Shown here one piece after another: positions 40,625 through 49,137 of a stretch of 53,448 nucleotides of DNA. Origin of the DNA: BM714 sp964484935 (GTDB taxonomy: Bacteria > Bacillota > Clostridia > Peptostreptococcales > BM714); assembly GCA_964484935.1 (NCBI GenBank), contig CAZAFW010000010.1, forward strand, positions 1-53,448, given 5' to 3'. Position 1 is the first letter of the stretch; every line of letters begins with the position of its first letter. Made by a program: the position numbers and the translations under genes. Below the pieces are notes generated by a model. It had not been told where the DNA came from and searched no databases. It worked only from the letters and a program-made list of their open reading frames with translations.

Positions 40625-41812
40625 TTACAAAATACCCAATTCTTTTCCAGCTTCCTCAAACGCTTTTACCGCCCTTTCAAGCTGATCTTCAGAATGAGCT
40701 GCGGTAACCATGCATCTGACTCTTCCTGTTCCAACCGGAACTGTCGGGAATACAATACCCGAAGCAAAAACTCCCTTTTCCATTAGTTTTCTGGAGAATT
40801 CCATTGTCTTTGACTCATCACCTATTATAACCGGTGTAATCGGTGTCTGGCTGTTGCCGGTATTGAAGCCAAGCTTTCCGAGCTTTTCCTTGAAAAACTT
40901 TGCGTTTGACCACAGCTTGTCTGTATATTCCGTGGTTTCATTCAATATTTTAAAAGCCTCAATAATTGCTCCTACCGCTGCAGGCGGAAGCGAAGTGCTA
41001 AACAATATGGGTCTTCCTCTATGGCTGAGCCATTCTTTCATTGTACCGCTTCCTGCGACGTATCCGCCAATTACCCCAATCGCCTTGGAAAGAGTGCCTA
41101 TGCTAAAGTCAATTCTTCCATGCATATTGAAGTGGTCTACGGTTCCTCTCCCGTTTTCACCCAAAACTCCAGAGCCATGCGCATCGTCAACATATGTCAT
41201 CGCCTCAAATTTTTCAGCCAATTCGACTATTCCCGGAAGATTTGCCACATCTCCGTCCATACTGAACACTCCATCTGTAATTACCAATATGTTTTCATAT
41301 TTGTCTCTGTTGCTTTTGAGAACCTCTTCAAGACTGTCCATGTCGCTGTGCTTGTATATTGTTTTGTCGGCCCTTGAAAGACGGCTACCGTCAATTATGC
41401 TCGCATGATTCAACTCGTCCGACACTATCAGGTCCCCTTTGCCGACAACTGCCTGTATGGTTCCTGCATTGCAATTGAAACCGGACTGATAGACCATTGC
41501 CGCCTCTTCCCTTTTGAATTCGGCTATAGCCTTCTCCATTTCCTCATGTATGTCCATGTTGCCTACAATAGTTCTTACGGCTCCTGAGCCAACCCCATAT
41601 TTTTCAACTGCTTCAATAGCCGCCTTCTTCAATCTTGGATGGCCGGCAAAGCCCAAATAATTGTTGGAAGACAAATTGATAGCGCTCTTTCCATTTATGA
41701 TTATTTCCGGTCCATTCTCCGTGCTTAAAACCGGAAGCTTTCTGTAAACTCCCTTATTCTTTAGTTCCTGTATTTTCTCCTTAAGAAATCCCAACTCGTG
41801 TACCTTGCTCAT
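40625..41812 (-). CDS. kbl: Glycine C-acetyltransferase (2-amino-3-ketobutyrate CoA ligase)
   Basis: 395 residues, PLP enzyme of the alpha-oxoamine synthase family. It splits 2-amino-3-ketobutyrate with CoA into glycine and acetyl-CoA. Motifs: NLSSNNYLGFAGHPRL, YQSGFNCNAG, DDAHGSGVLGENGRG and the PLP-Lys segment FSIGTLSKAIGVIGG. The ATG follows AAAGGAGGG. The usual partner, threonine dehydrogenase (tdh), is not adjacent. The family also includes BioF, but the sequence features and glycine-based metabolism of this genome favour Kbl. It could provide glycine for the reductase. Confidence 0.9.
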   Translation of the reverse strand: MSKVHELGFLKEKIQELKNKGVYRKLPVLSTENGPEIIINGKSAINLSSNNYLGFAGHPRLKKAAIEAVEKYGVGSGAVRTIVGNMDIHEEMEKAIAEFKREEAAMVYQSGFNCNAGTIQAVVGKGDLIVSDELNHASIIDGSRLSRADKTIYKHSDMDSLEEVLKSNRDKYENILVITDGVFSMDGDVANLPGIVELAEKFEAMTYVDDAHGSGVLGENGRGTVDHFNMHGRIDFSIGTLSKAIGVIGGYVAGSGTMKEWLSHRGRPILFSTSLPPAAVGAIIEAFKILNETTEYTDKLWSNAKFFKEKLGKLGFNTGNSQTPITPVIIGDESKTMEFSRKLMEKGVFASGIVFPTVPVGTGRVRCMVTAAHSEDQLERAVKAFEEAGKELGIL

Positions 41813-41895
41813 ATGACCCTCCTTTATGTATTTGTTCGCCCGGCTGACACACTTTAGTCATTATTGCCTTTTATGTTAATATAACACATACATTT

Positions 41896-42990
41896 TCAAT
41901 TTTCATCACAATAATAATTTATTAATTTTTTCATTTCATCTACACGCAATTCGTCATTTTCAACAAGCAGCCTTTTTCTAATCCATTCTTCCGCCCTTAT
42001 ACTGTCTATTCTCAACATAGCCCACCATGAACAGGCGGCCAGCATGTACGATCTGGAATCGGCAAATCCCAATGCCGCTTGGTAAGGTATGCCGTCGCAA
42101 GTGCCACTGAATTTGTTTCCAAGCAAAATGAGAAGATTTCTCCTGTGCAGGGAATTTCCCCTCCACGCAAACGCTTTTTTACCGTACTTCTCCATGAAGC
42201 TTTTTTTGCCGAGATTCAAATCTTCATAAATATCCATCCGGCTTGCTTCCGCTTTAGCCTTCCGCTTATTGTAAGGACAGGCTTCCTGGCAAATGTCACA
42301 ACCATATGCTCCACTTGTAATCTTTTCACGCATATCATACGGAATCTCTTTCTTCGACTGAAGTCGTTCGGAAAGACACACTTTGCTGTCTATTCTGTAT
42401 CCGTACTTTATTGCCCCATTAGGGCAAGCTTTAAGACACAATTCACATTCACCGCATCCATCCATTTTCGTCATGTTGCAGTATTCAACTTCATCAAATT
42501 CTTTTTTCATGAAAAGCGAGCCGATTGTGAATGAAGAGCCTAATTCCGCGTTAATAAGAAGGCAGTTTTTCCCATACCATCCCTGCCCCGCGCAATATGC
42601 CAAATACCTGTCAACCATTGGTCCATTGTCTATATGCACTCTATAATCATCTGCTTTAAATCCCAGACTTACAGCAAGATTAGTCAAAATTTCTCTGTCT
42701 TTTATGTGATAATCCAAGTTTTCCGCAAAGGAAGCGACACCGTAGGAGTCGCTTCCTTTTACATGGCTTCTCATTTCATAAGGGAAAAGCACCACCAAAA
42801 TGCTTTCTGTTCCCGTCAGTATTCCATTGACATCGAAACGTTTGTTAAAATCACTTTCCGCAAATTCGGAGTAAGTGTCACTGCCTATTTGATTCTCCAA
42901 GAGTACTTTTCCATATTTGATGATTTTGGGTCTTATCAAACCATAATGGCTTATTTTGTTTTCATTCATAAACTCTTTAATTCGATTCAT
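41896..42990 (-). CDS. Epoxyqueuosine reductase (QueG)-like protein
   Basis: 364 residues. It carries two [4Fe-4S] ferredoxin motifs, CGECELCLKACPNGAI and CDICQEACPYN, plus the HIDNGPMVDRYLAYCAGQGWYGKN segment that corresponds to the QueG signature around the catalytic Asp/Lys, and a C-terminal helical repeat. QueG uses cobalamin to reduce epoxyqueuosine to queuosine in tRNA, the last step of that pathway. Other queuosine genes are not nearby. Some clostridial relatives are uncharacterised, so specificity remains open. It is 30 bases after the HTH regulator gene. Confidence 0.82.
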   Translation of the reverse strand: MNRIKEFMNENKISHYGLIRPKIIKYGKVLLENQIGSDTYSEFAESDFNKRFDVNGILTGTESILVVLFPYEMRSHVKGSDSYGVASFAENLDYHIKDREILTNLAVSLGFKADDYRVHIDNGPMVDRYLAYCAGQGWYGKNCLLINAELGSSFTIGSLFMKKEFDEVEYCNMTKMDGCGECELCLKACPNGAIKYGYRIDSKVCLSERLQSKKEIPYDMREKITSGAYGCDICQEACPYNKRKAKAEASRMDIYEDLNLGKKSFMEKYGKKAFAWRGNSLHRRNLLILLGNKFSGTCDGIPYQAALGFADSRSYMLAACSWWAMLRIDSIRAEEWIRKRLLVENDELRVDEMKKLINYYCDEN

Positions 42991-43020
42991 GGAAACCCCC
43001 GATATCGCCTTTCAAAACAG

Positions 43021-43578
43021 CTATTTAGGAAAGGCAAGAGTGGATATTGAATACCTTCTTGTCTCTCCATATCCATTTCCCTTTCTTTCATCAATAAAAT
43101 TTTCTATATGGCGCTGTACCTGTTCATGCAACAAGCCGGCTTCTTCTTTTGTCAGATAACAATCTTTATTCTTTATTAAAAATGTTTCCTCTTTCAAAAT
43201 ATTTTCGTCTTCCATCGCCTTGTATAATTCTTTGGACACACCTTCGAATATGTCCATACATCTCACATTCAAAGAATTATCTACACACACTTCATCTCTG
43301 TTCAATATATTTCTGTCTACAATAAAAATCTTGGCGGATGGCTTATAGAATTTTTCAACTATCCCTAGCCTAATCTTCTCTGCTACAAGTTCAAGAACAC
43401 CTACATTCAGCAACTCCTTGATATGATAATTTACCTTTGCATGGGGTTCTCCCATCCTATCGGCAATCGTCTTTGCAGTAGCAAGGTCTCCTTCGAAGGC
43501 TTTTATGACTTGAATTCTATAAGAATTGGATACCGCTTTGATCTGTTCAAGTTCATGCAGAACTATTACTTCTTTCAT
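43021..43578 (-). CDS. ArsR-like winged-helix transcriptional regulator
   Basis: About 185 residues. The N-terminal part is a winged helix (about 5-75): LEQIKAVSNSYRIQVIKAF, then TAKTIADRMGEPHAKVNYHIKELLNVGVL as the recognition part; the C-terminal half is helical with no known domain that I can name. It belongs to the broad ArsR/HTH_20 group. No metal-binding Cys cluster is present. Three ATG codons at 43578-43587 are close to AAAAGGAGA; I use 43578. It lies between the SpoIIE-type phosphatase (16 bases) and queG, so the three may form one operon. Target genes are unknown. Confidence 0.75.
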   Translation of the reverse strand: MKEVIVLHELEQIKAVSNSYRIQVIKAFEGDLATAKTIADRMGEPHAKVNYHIKELLNVGVLELVAEKIRLGIVEKFYKPSAKIFIVDRNILNRDEVCVDNSLNVRCMDIFEGVSKELYKAMEDENILKEETFLIKNKDCYLTKEEAGLLHEQVQRHIENFIDERKGNGYGETRRYSISTLAFPK

Positions 43579-43594
43579 GCCCATCATTCTCCTT

Positions 43595-45247
43595 TTAAAT
43601 GATTTCCATTATGAAATATGTTATATCGTCTTCAAATCTGCCTCCGTTTTCTTCCATTCTCTCTGCGATGTACCTGTCGACAGTTTCCAGGTCCCTTTCT
43701 CTATTGGATTCCATCAATTCTATCAAGTCCTCTTGTCCAAATACGCCATTTTTCTTTTGATCCACCAATCCGTCAGTATAAAACACAACCCTGTCGCCCT
43801 TGTGCAAATTGATACTGCTGCTGTAATACTCCGGCGTATAGAATTCACTGCATTGACAAATCGGAAAACCTTTGCTTTTGTCGAGAAAAGCATGTCCTCC
43901 TTCTTGCTTGATCAAAATCGGAAAGCAATTCATTCCTCCCGAACTATAGGTCAACACCTTGTTCTTGAAATTATATGTCGCAAAGAATATAACCATGTGC
44001 ATGGCAGGAGGAAAACTCATTTTATTGAATGATTCATAAAAATGAATCAGATTTCTATGCGGCTTCAGCCCCCTGTACCTGTTAATAAGCCTTTCGGTGG
44101 ATTTTACTGTATTGATGCAGAACATTGTCATTAGAGCCGCAGAAACTCCATGCCCCGAAACATCCAATATGTACATGCCTACGTTTTCATCGTCCACTTT
44201 GAATATGTCAAAATAATCACCGCTCAAATTCTCGCATGGCATATATCTGGATACAAATCTCGTATCTTTAATAATCAAGTCGTTCTTAGGAAGCAATGAC
44301 TGCTGGATTTCTCTAGCGTAGTTTATTTCCTTCATTATATTCTTATTTGCTTCATTGATCTTTTGAGTCTTCTTGTCTATTACATTTTCCAAATCGGAGG
44401 CATATTTTTTTATTCGTTCCTGCGCTTCCATCATCTGAATCCACGGCGAATTGATATTGTAGCTGAACAAAGCCTTGAACATAAACAATAGAGCCATAAT
44501 CTTTATGATGTTGGCATAAATGCTTACAACCCCATAGTTTTGCCCTCTAATCACAAATATGACCTCGTTGAACAAGAACATCAATATGCCAAACGCAAAA
44601 ATTACAAAATACCAATTTTTTGTTTTAATTCCTGTTTTAGTGAAATTATAGGCAGAAGTCATCTGAATGGCAATTATGATAATCCCTGCGAAAACAAATC
44701 TGGACCTTGCGTCAACAAGTACTGTTCCCGAATAAATCAATAGGAATACGACTGCGAGCATTAAAAGCAAAGTAGTATTTACAAGGCTTATTTTTTTCGT
44801 GAATTTCCTTTTTAGAGGGACAAAAGATGTAAAAGCTATGAATGTGAAAAAGATAATTTTTCCAAGTATCCAATATGTAATGCTGGCATACGGAGAAGAG
44901 TTCTCAAACAAGCCTGTAGATCCAGCATATGAAATCACATGGAAAAAATCCATGACGGCCATTGAAAAAAAGCCGGCATATGCATAGGCAAGCCTCATTC
45001 TTCTCATCTGCAAAAGTGAATAATAGCAATTTGCGCAAATCATCAATGAAATCGCTATGCCAAAGACCTCCAAAACAAGATACCAAGTCAACAAAATATC
45101 CTGGTTCATTTGCCCGAACAGGCTCTCTCCCATACCTATCCTCATCAGCATAAGTTTATATGAACTTATTAAAATTGTGAAGAAAACAGCATATGCAACA
45201 ACGATGCGAATTTCAAATTTGACACCCTTCAAACCGCTTTTCTCCAT
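43595..45247 (-). CDS. Membrane sensor with SpoIIE-type PP2C phosphatase domain
   Basis: 550 residues. The N-terminal half has about eight hydrophobic segments (about 14-270), similar to the MASE3-type sensor domain (for example LAYAYAGFFSMAVMDFFHVISYAG and a late LYIN-like VVSIYANIIKIMALLFMFKALF). A coiled-coil (about 270-310) leads to a RsbU/SpoIIE-type phosphatase: LSGDYFDIF, DVSGHGVSAALMTM, FYTDGLVDQKKNG and DDITYF give the metal-binding Asp residues. Such proteins dephosphorylate anti-anti-sigma factors, or related partners, in response to a membrane signal. No STAS or kinase partner is encoded next to it. Confidence 0.85.
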   Translation of the reverse strand: MEKSGLKGVKFEIRIVVAYAVFFTILISSYKLMLMRIGMGESLFGQMNQDILLTWYLVLEVFGIAISLMICANCYYSLLQMRRMRLAYAYAGFFSMAVMDFFHVISYAGSTGLFENSSPYASITYWILGKIIFFTFIAFTSFVPLKRKFTKKISLVNTTLLLMLAVVFLLIYSGTVLVDARSRFVFAGIIIIAIQMTSAYNFTKTGIKTKNWYFVIFAFGILMFLFNEVIFVIRGQNYGVVSIYANIIKIMALLFMFKALFSYNINSPWIQMMEAQERIKKYASDLENVIDKKTQKINEANKNIMKEINYAREIQQSLLPKNDLIIKDTRFVSRYMPCENLSGDYFDIFKVDDENVGMYILDVSGHGVSAALMTMFCINTVKSTERLINRYRGLKPHRNLIHFYESFNKMSFPPAMHMVIFFATYNFKNKVLTYSSGGMNCFPILIKQEGGHAFLDKSKGFPICQCSEFYTPEYYSSSINLHKGDRVVFYTDGLVDQKKNGVFGQEDLIELMESNRERDLETVDRYIAERMEENGGRFEDDITYFIMEII

Positions 45248-45268
45248 AATCCTACCCCTTCTTATCGT

Positions 45269-46915
45269 CTAAATGTGACAACTTCCACCAATGAATTCTC
45301 TTAAAATTGAATTTTTTAAAATATGGCACTCGTTATCTATGGAAATGAAATTGCTCAACAATTTCAGCAATCTGCGCGCCTCGGCATACTCCCTTTTGCT
45401 GTCGTCAATTTCCCTTAGAAGCGGTTCGACATGTTTCTTTAGTACTGCCAATTCATATACCAATGCCGAATTGAACATTATGTCAGCTTCTTCCTGGAAT
45501 GGAAATATGTTGTTTTCTTCTCCGTCTCTTACATTTTTCCACATTGAAATAGTCTTGACCGCATCATGTCCCCTGTAGCTGCCGTCTCTCACTATTCGCC
45601 GAATCAGTCTTGCATCCGTAGTCCTAACCCTATTGTGGTTGTCAATATTCAACTGTGTCAAAGCGCTTATATAAATTTTAAAAACTCTATCTTTCGGTAT
45701 TTTGGGCAAAAGAAAGCCATTCAATCCATGTATTCCTTCAACAATAATCGGCTGATTCAGATTAAGCTTGATTTCTTTGTTTGGATAATGCCTTTTTCCG
45801 CTCATGAAATCGAATTTGGGCAACTTCACAAATTCTCCAGTCAACAAATTTTTCAAGTCTTCATTGAACTTTTTAATATCCAAAGCGTCGAGAGATTCAA
45901 AGTCGTATGACCCGTCCGATTTTTTGGGAGTCTTATCACGATCGACAAAGTAGTCGTCCGTTGACATCGTCATGGGTTTCAATCCCAACACCCTAAGCTG
46001 AATATAAAGCCTTTCGGCAAAAGTGGTCTTTCCTGAGGAAGACGGTCCGGCTATCATTATTACTCGGGCATCCCTGCTGTTTATTGTATCAGCAATATTC
46101 GCTATTTTTTTCTCATGCAAGGCTTCGGAAATATGTATTATTTCGCCGCTTTTCCCGTTTTTTATCATTCCATTGAGGTTTGCCACATTGGCTATTCCCA
46201 GTATGTCTCCCCATGCTTCTGTTTCATCAAAAATTGCAGCCAATTTGTTATAGTTTCCAAACGCTGTTATAACTGAAGGATTATCCCTGTCCGGCAGTTG
46301 GAGCACAAGCCCCTTTTGGTATTTGAACAAATCAAAAAGATCAAGATATCCTGTATCCGGAACCATATATCCATAAAAATAATCAAAAAGCCAACCGCAT
46401 CTATAAATACTGACTTTATTTTCACTGGAATACTCGAAGAGTTCCTTTTTATCGTTCATACCGCATTTTTCAAACAGATTTACAGCTTGGCTTTTGGTTA
46501 TTACAGAAAGAGTGAAAGGCTCTTTTCTCTCAACTATCTCCATCATTCTGATTTTGATTTTTTTAATTGCGGATTCGTCCAATATTTCTTTTGTCTTTAT
46601 CTCGCAATATATGCCTTTGCCCAAAGAATGCTCTATGAAAACTTTTGCATCCTTAATTATTTCCCTTGCCGCCCTTATGAACACAAAGCTGAGGCTTCTC
46701 TGGTAAACCTTCTGGCCGTCGGAATCGCGCAAATCCGCGAATTCCACATTGGAATCATGATTGATTGGATAATTCAGGTCCCTGAAATGATTGTTGACTC
46801 TTGCAGCAAGCGGTTTGCAGTCAAAAGAACCCAAATGCGGTATCATTTCCATCAATTTGGTGCCTTTTTCAAATTCATGCATCTCACTGTTAAAATAAAC
46901 CTTGACTGTATTCAT
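45269..46915 (-). CDS. TGS-like/uridine-kinase-like nucleoside kinase
   Basis: 548 residues. The N-terminal 60 residues are TGS/ThrRS-like, then a middle domain with HSLGKGIYCEI resembling the N2 domain of threonyl-tRNA synthetase, then a phosphoribulokinase/uridine kinase domain (from about 285) with Walker A GPSSSGKTTFAERL, STDDYFVDRDKTP, LDALDIKKF and DNHNRVRTTDARLIRR. This fusion is well known in Firmicutes and Thermotogales as a 'nucleoside kinase', but its substrate is poorly defined. The start ATG at 46915 lies six bases after GGGAGG. It is 12 bases downstream of lepB. Confidence 0.88.
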   Translation of the reverse strand: MNTVKVYFNSEMHEFEKGTKLMEMIPHLGSFDCKPLAARVNNHFRDLNYPINHDSNVEFADLRDSDGQKVYQRSLSFVFIRAAREIIKDAKVFIEHSLGKGIYCEIKTKEILDESAIKKIKIRMMEIVERKEPFTLSVITKSQAVNLFEKCGMNDKKELFEYSSENKVSIYRCGWLFDYFYGYMVPDTGYLDLFDLFKYQKGLVLQLPDRDNPSVITAFGNYNKLAAIFDETEAWGDILGIANVANLNGMIKNGKSGEIIHISEALHEKKIANIADTINSRDARVIMIAGPSSSGKTTFAERLYIQLRVLGLKPMTMSTDDYFVDRDKTPKKSDGSYDFESLDALDIKKFNEDLKNLLTGEFVKLPKFDFMSGKRHYPNKEIKLNLNQPIIVEGIHGLNGFLLPKIPKDRVFKIYISALTQLNIDNHNRVRTTDARLIRRIVRDGSYRGHDAVKTISMWKNVRDGEENNIFPFQEEADIMFNSALVYELAVLKKHVEPLLREIDDSKREYAEARRLLKLLSNFISIDNECHILKNSILREFIGGSCHI

Positions 46916-46927
46916 CAAGAACCTCCC

Positions 46928-47449
46928 CTAATCCACGTTTCCAATTTCGTCAAATGGAAAGAGTCTAACAAGAACCTTTCCACGAATCATCCCGAGATTG
47001 ACCGGTCCAACCCTCGAATCCCTGCTGTCCAAGCTCTTCTCACGATTGTCTCCCATAACAAAAATCTTTTCGTCAGGCACTTTTATGTCCAAGTCTCCTC
47101 TTGTAAAGCTGCCATTGATATATGATTCGTCAAGCTCCATATCATTTACATAAACCCTTCCGCTGTCAATTTTCAAATGGTCGCCCGGAACTGCTATAAC
47201 CCTTTTGATCAAGTCTTTTTCTCTTCCGTCATCTGTCAGCAGATGTGACTTGAAAACCACTATGTCTCCTCTGGATGGTTCCCCCAAGGTATACGGGATT
47301 TTGTTTATAACCAGATAATTGTTCGGTTCAAGGGTCGGATACATTGAGTATCCCTTTACAAGTGTGGGCCTTACAAAAAGCGTTATTATAAATGCAATGG
47401 CTACCGACAACAATATTGTCTTGACCCATTCCATAATTTCATGTGCCAT
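46928..47449 (-). CDS. lepB: Signal peptidase I
   Basis: 173 residues, the Gram-positive size (SipS-like). One N-terminal membrane helix (about 10-28), catalytic Ser in KGYSMYPTL (about Ser35), catalytic Lys in LIKRVIAVPGD, and the conserved GDNREKSLDSR box. It removes signal peptides from proteins exported by Sec/Tat. The ATG starts directly after the TAA of the upstream pseudouridine synthase gene (TAAATG), so the two are coupled. Confidence 0.95.
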   Translation of the reverse strand: MAHEIMEWVKTILLSVAIAFIITLFVRPTLVKGYSMYPTLEPNNYLVINKIPYTLGEPSRGDIVVFKSHLLTDDGREKDLIKRVIAVPGDHLKIDSGRVYVNDMELDESYINGSFTRGDLDIKVPDEKIFVMGDNREKSLDSRDSRVGPVNLGMIRGKVLVRLFPFDEIGNVD

Positions 47450-48367
47450 TTATTTGTTTCCTTTCTTTTTCTCCAGTTTTTTTATAAAAGAATTAAGTTC
47501 CTTGTTTTCACATTCAAATGTCTGATCTTCAACGATCATTTTGTAGGCATGGAGCAGCTGTGTCGAAACTCCGTATTTTTTTGAACCTCCGTATTTAGTG
47601 TCTCCTACTATAGGATGTCCTATCGATGCCATGGAGACCCTTATTTGATGGGCCCTTCCTGTGAGTAGTTCTATTTCCATAAGCGTATATCCTTCAAATC
47701 CTTTTAGCGGCTTGTATTTCGTATGGGCTTTTTTTGCGTCCGGATTCCGCATATCCGAAGTCAAAGCAACCCTGTTTCTTGAATTGTCCTTTTCCAAATA
47801 CCCGACAACTTCACCGGAAGAGGGGACTTGACCCTCTACAACAGCAAGGTAGAATTTTTTAAAGGCTCTTTTTCTCATAAGTGCATTGTATTTTTTCATT
47901 GCGTCATAAGTTTTGCCGAAAAGAACTATCCCGCTTGTGTTCTTGTCAAGCCTTTGAACAGGAGCCGGTTTGAAAGTTCTTGAACAGCATTCTTCAAGGT
48001 AGACAATAACCTTGCTTGACAATGTGTTTGCATATTCCTTGCTGTCCGGATGCGTCAGAAGGCCTCTCGGTTTATTCAAAACCAATATATTTTCATCCTC
48101 ATAGACAATATCAAGCCCGGAAGAAACTGCGTCGCTTTTTTTCTCTTTTATTACAAACGAATTCAACGTTTCCTCGGCTAAAAATATCTGTATTGCGTCT
48201 CCTTCCTTTATGAATTCCTCGGGTTTTGCCTTTCTTCCGTTAAGTTTTATCACTTTTTTTCTTAAAAGTTTATATATGTTCCCTCTTGTTGTGTTTTTAA
48301 ACAATTTAAGCAAAAAACGGTCTATCCTTTGGTCTCTTTCATCTTCCTGAACAATTATTTCCTTCAA
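47450..48367 (-). CDS. RluA-family 23S rRNA/tRNA pseudouridine synthase
   Basis: 305 residues when started at the TTG at 48367, where RGCAEL-KEIIV begins and AGAGGA lies nine bases upstream. The longer reading from 48469 has a lysine/tyrosine-rich extension foreign to the family. An N-terminal S4 RNA-binding domain (about 10-65) is followed by the catalytic domain with PVQRLDKNTSGIVLFGK (nucleophilic Asp) and HQIRVSMASIGHPIVGDTKYGG. The exact target (RluC or RluD position) cannot be told. It is the first gene of the group with lepB and the nucleoside kinase. Confidence 0.9.
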   Translation of the reverse strand: MKEIIVQEDERDQRIDRFLLKLFKNTTRGNIYKLLRKKVIKLNGRKAKPEEFIKEGDAIQIFLAEETLNSFVIKEKKSDAVSSGLDIVYEDENILVLNKPRGLLTHPDSKEYANTLSSKVIVYLEECCSRTFKPAPVQRLDKNTSGIVLFGKTYDAMKKYNALMRKRAFKKFYLAVVEGQVPSSGEVVGYLEKDNSRNRVALTSDMRNPDAKKAHTKYKPLKGFEGYTLMEIELLTGRAHQIRVSMASIGHPIVGDTKYGGSKKYGVSTQLLHAYKMIVEDQTFECENKELNSFIKKLEKKKGNK

Positions 48368-48525
48368 TTCAGCACATCCTCTTTTTATAAGTTTCTTTCT
48401 TCTATAGTATAATATTTTTTTTATATAAAAAATACTTAATAATAATTTTTTATTACAATTAATGAACATCTATGTATAAGAAGCGGCAACTGTGTTATTC
48501 TAATTTTTGAAAGGCGGTTGAATAC

Positions 48526-49023
48526 ATGGAAAAATTAAAGGATTTCTTATATGACATAAGCGACATCTTGCTCGCTCTTTTTATAATAGCAATAATGACG
48601 ACGGTTATTTCCTGGAAATTTGCAGGTTCTTTTGAAGCAAGCGCCAATATTCCTGCAAGTCAAGAACAATTATCTTCTTTTCAGCCTGTCGAAACGGAAG
48701 CTGAACAAAATCAAACCGGACAAACAGAACCAATCGTCAGTGATAACCCTGCGGAAGATCCCGAGCCAGAAACTGAACCAGAGTCCAAACCTGAACCCGA
48801 GCCAGAACAACCCGTGGTGTACACAACAGTAAAAATTCCTTCAGGAAGCACTGGAGTAGGAATAGCAGGCATACTTAAAGATTCAGGCATTATCGACAGC
48901 ACTACGGATTTCATAAACAGAACCGAATCAAGGGGCCTAAGTTCGAAACTCCAGAGCGGTTCGTTCAAAATAGGTTCGGACATGGATTTGGATGAAATAA
49001 TCGACAAGCTGACAGGTCAATAG
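48526..49023 (+). CDS. Small membrane protein with non-catalytic MltG/YceG-like domain
   Basis: 165 residues on the plus strand. One membrane helix (about 12-32), then a low-complexity acidic linker rich in Glu/Pro (about 50-98, with repeated PEPE/PETEP units), then about 65 residues (VKIPSGSTGVGIAGILKDSGIID ... LQSGSFKIGSDMDLDEII in pattern) that match the LysM-like N-terminal part of MltG endolytic transglycosylases. The catalytic YceG domain with its Glu is missing, so it cannot cut glycan strands alone; a peptidoglycan-binding or scaffold role is possible. RBS AAGGCGGTTGAATAC. Conserved short homologues exist in some clostridia as far as I know. Confidence 0.8.
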   Translation: MEKLKDFLYDISDILLALFIIAIMTTVISWKFAGSFEASANIPASQEQLSSFQPVETEAEQNQTGQTEPIVSDNPAEDPEPETEPESKPEPEPEQPVVYTTVKIPSGSTGVGIAGILKDSGIIDSTTDFINRTESRGLSSKLQSGSFKIGSDMDLDEIIDKLTGQ

Positions 49024-49038
49024 AAAAACAAAAACACG

Positions 49039-49088
49039 CAATAATTACGCAGCACTCATACGAAAACATGTGTGTTGCGTAATTATTG
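49039..49088. terminator. Long inverted repeat between convergent genes
   Basis: Perfect 13-bp arms CAATAATTACGCA/TGCGTAATTATTG, extended by four inner pairs. It separates the plus-strand MltG-like gene from the minus-strand rRNA methylase gene. On the minus strand it is followed by GCGTGTTTTTGTTTTTC, so it may terminate the methylase gene and also stop transcription from the other side. Confidence 0.65.
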
Positions 49089-49137
49089 TCCGCTTAGTGA
49101 TTTTTGTGAAAATGCTTGATTGCATACATATGGAAAT

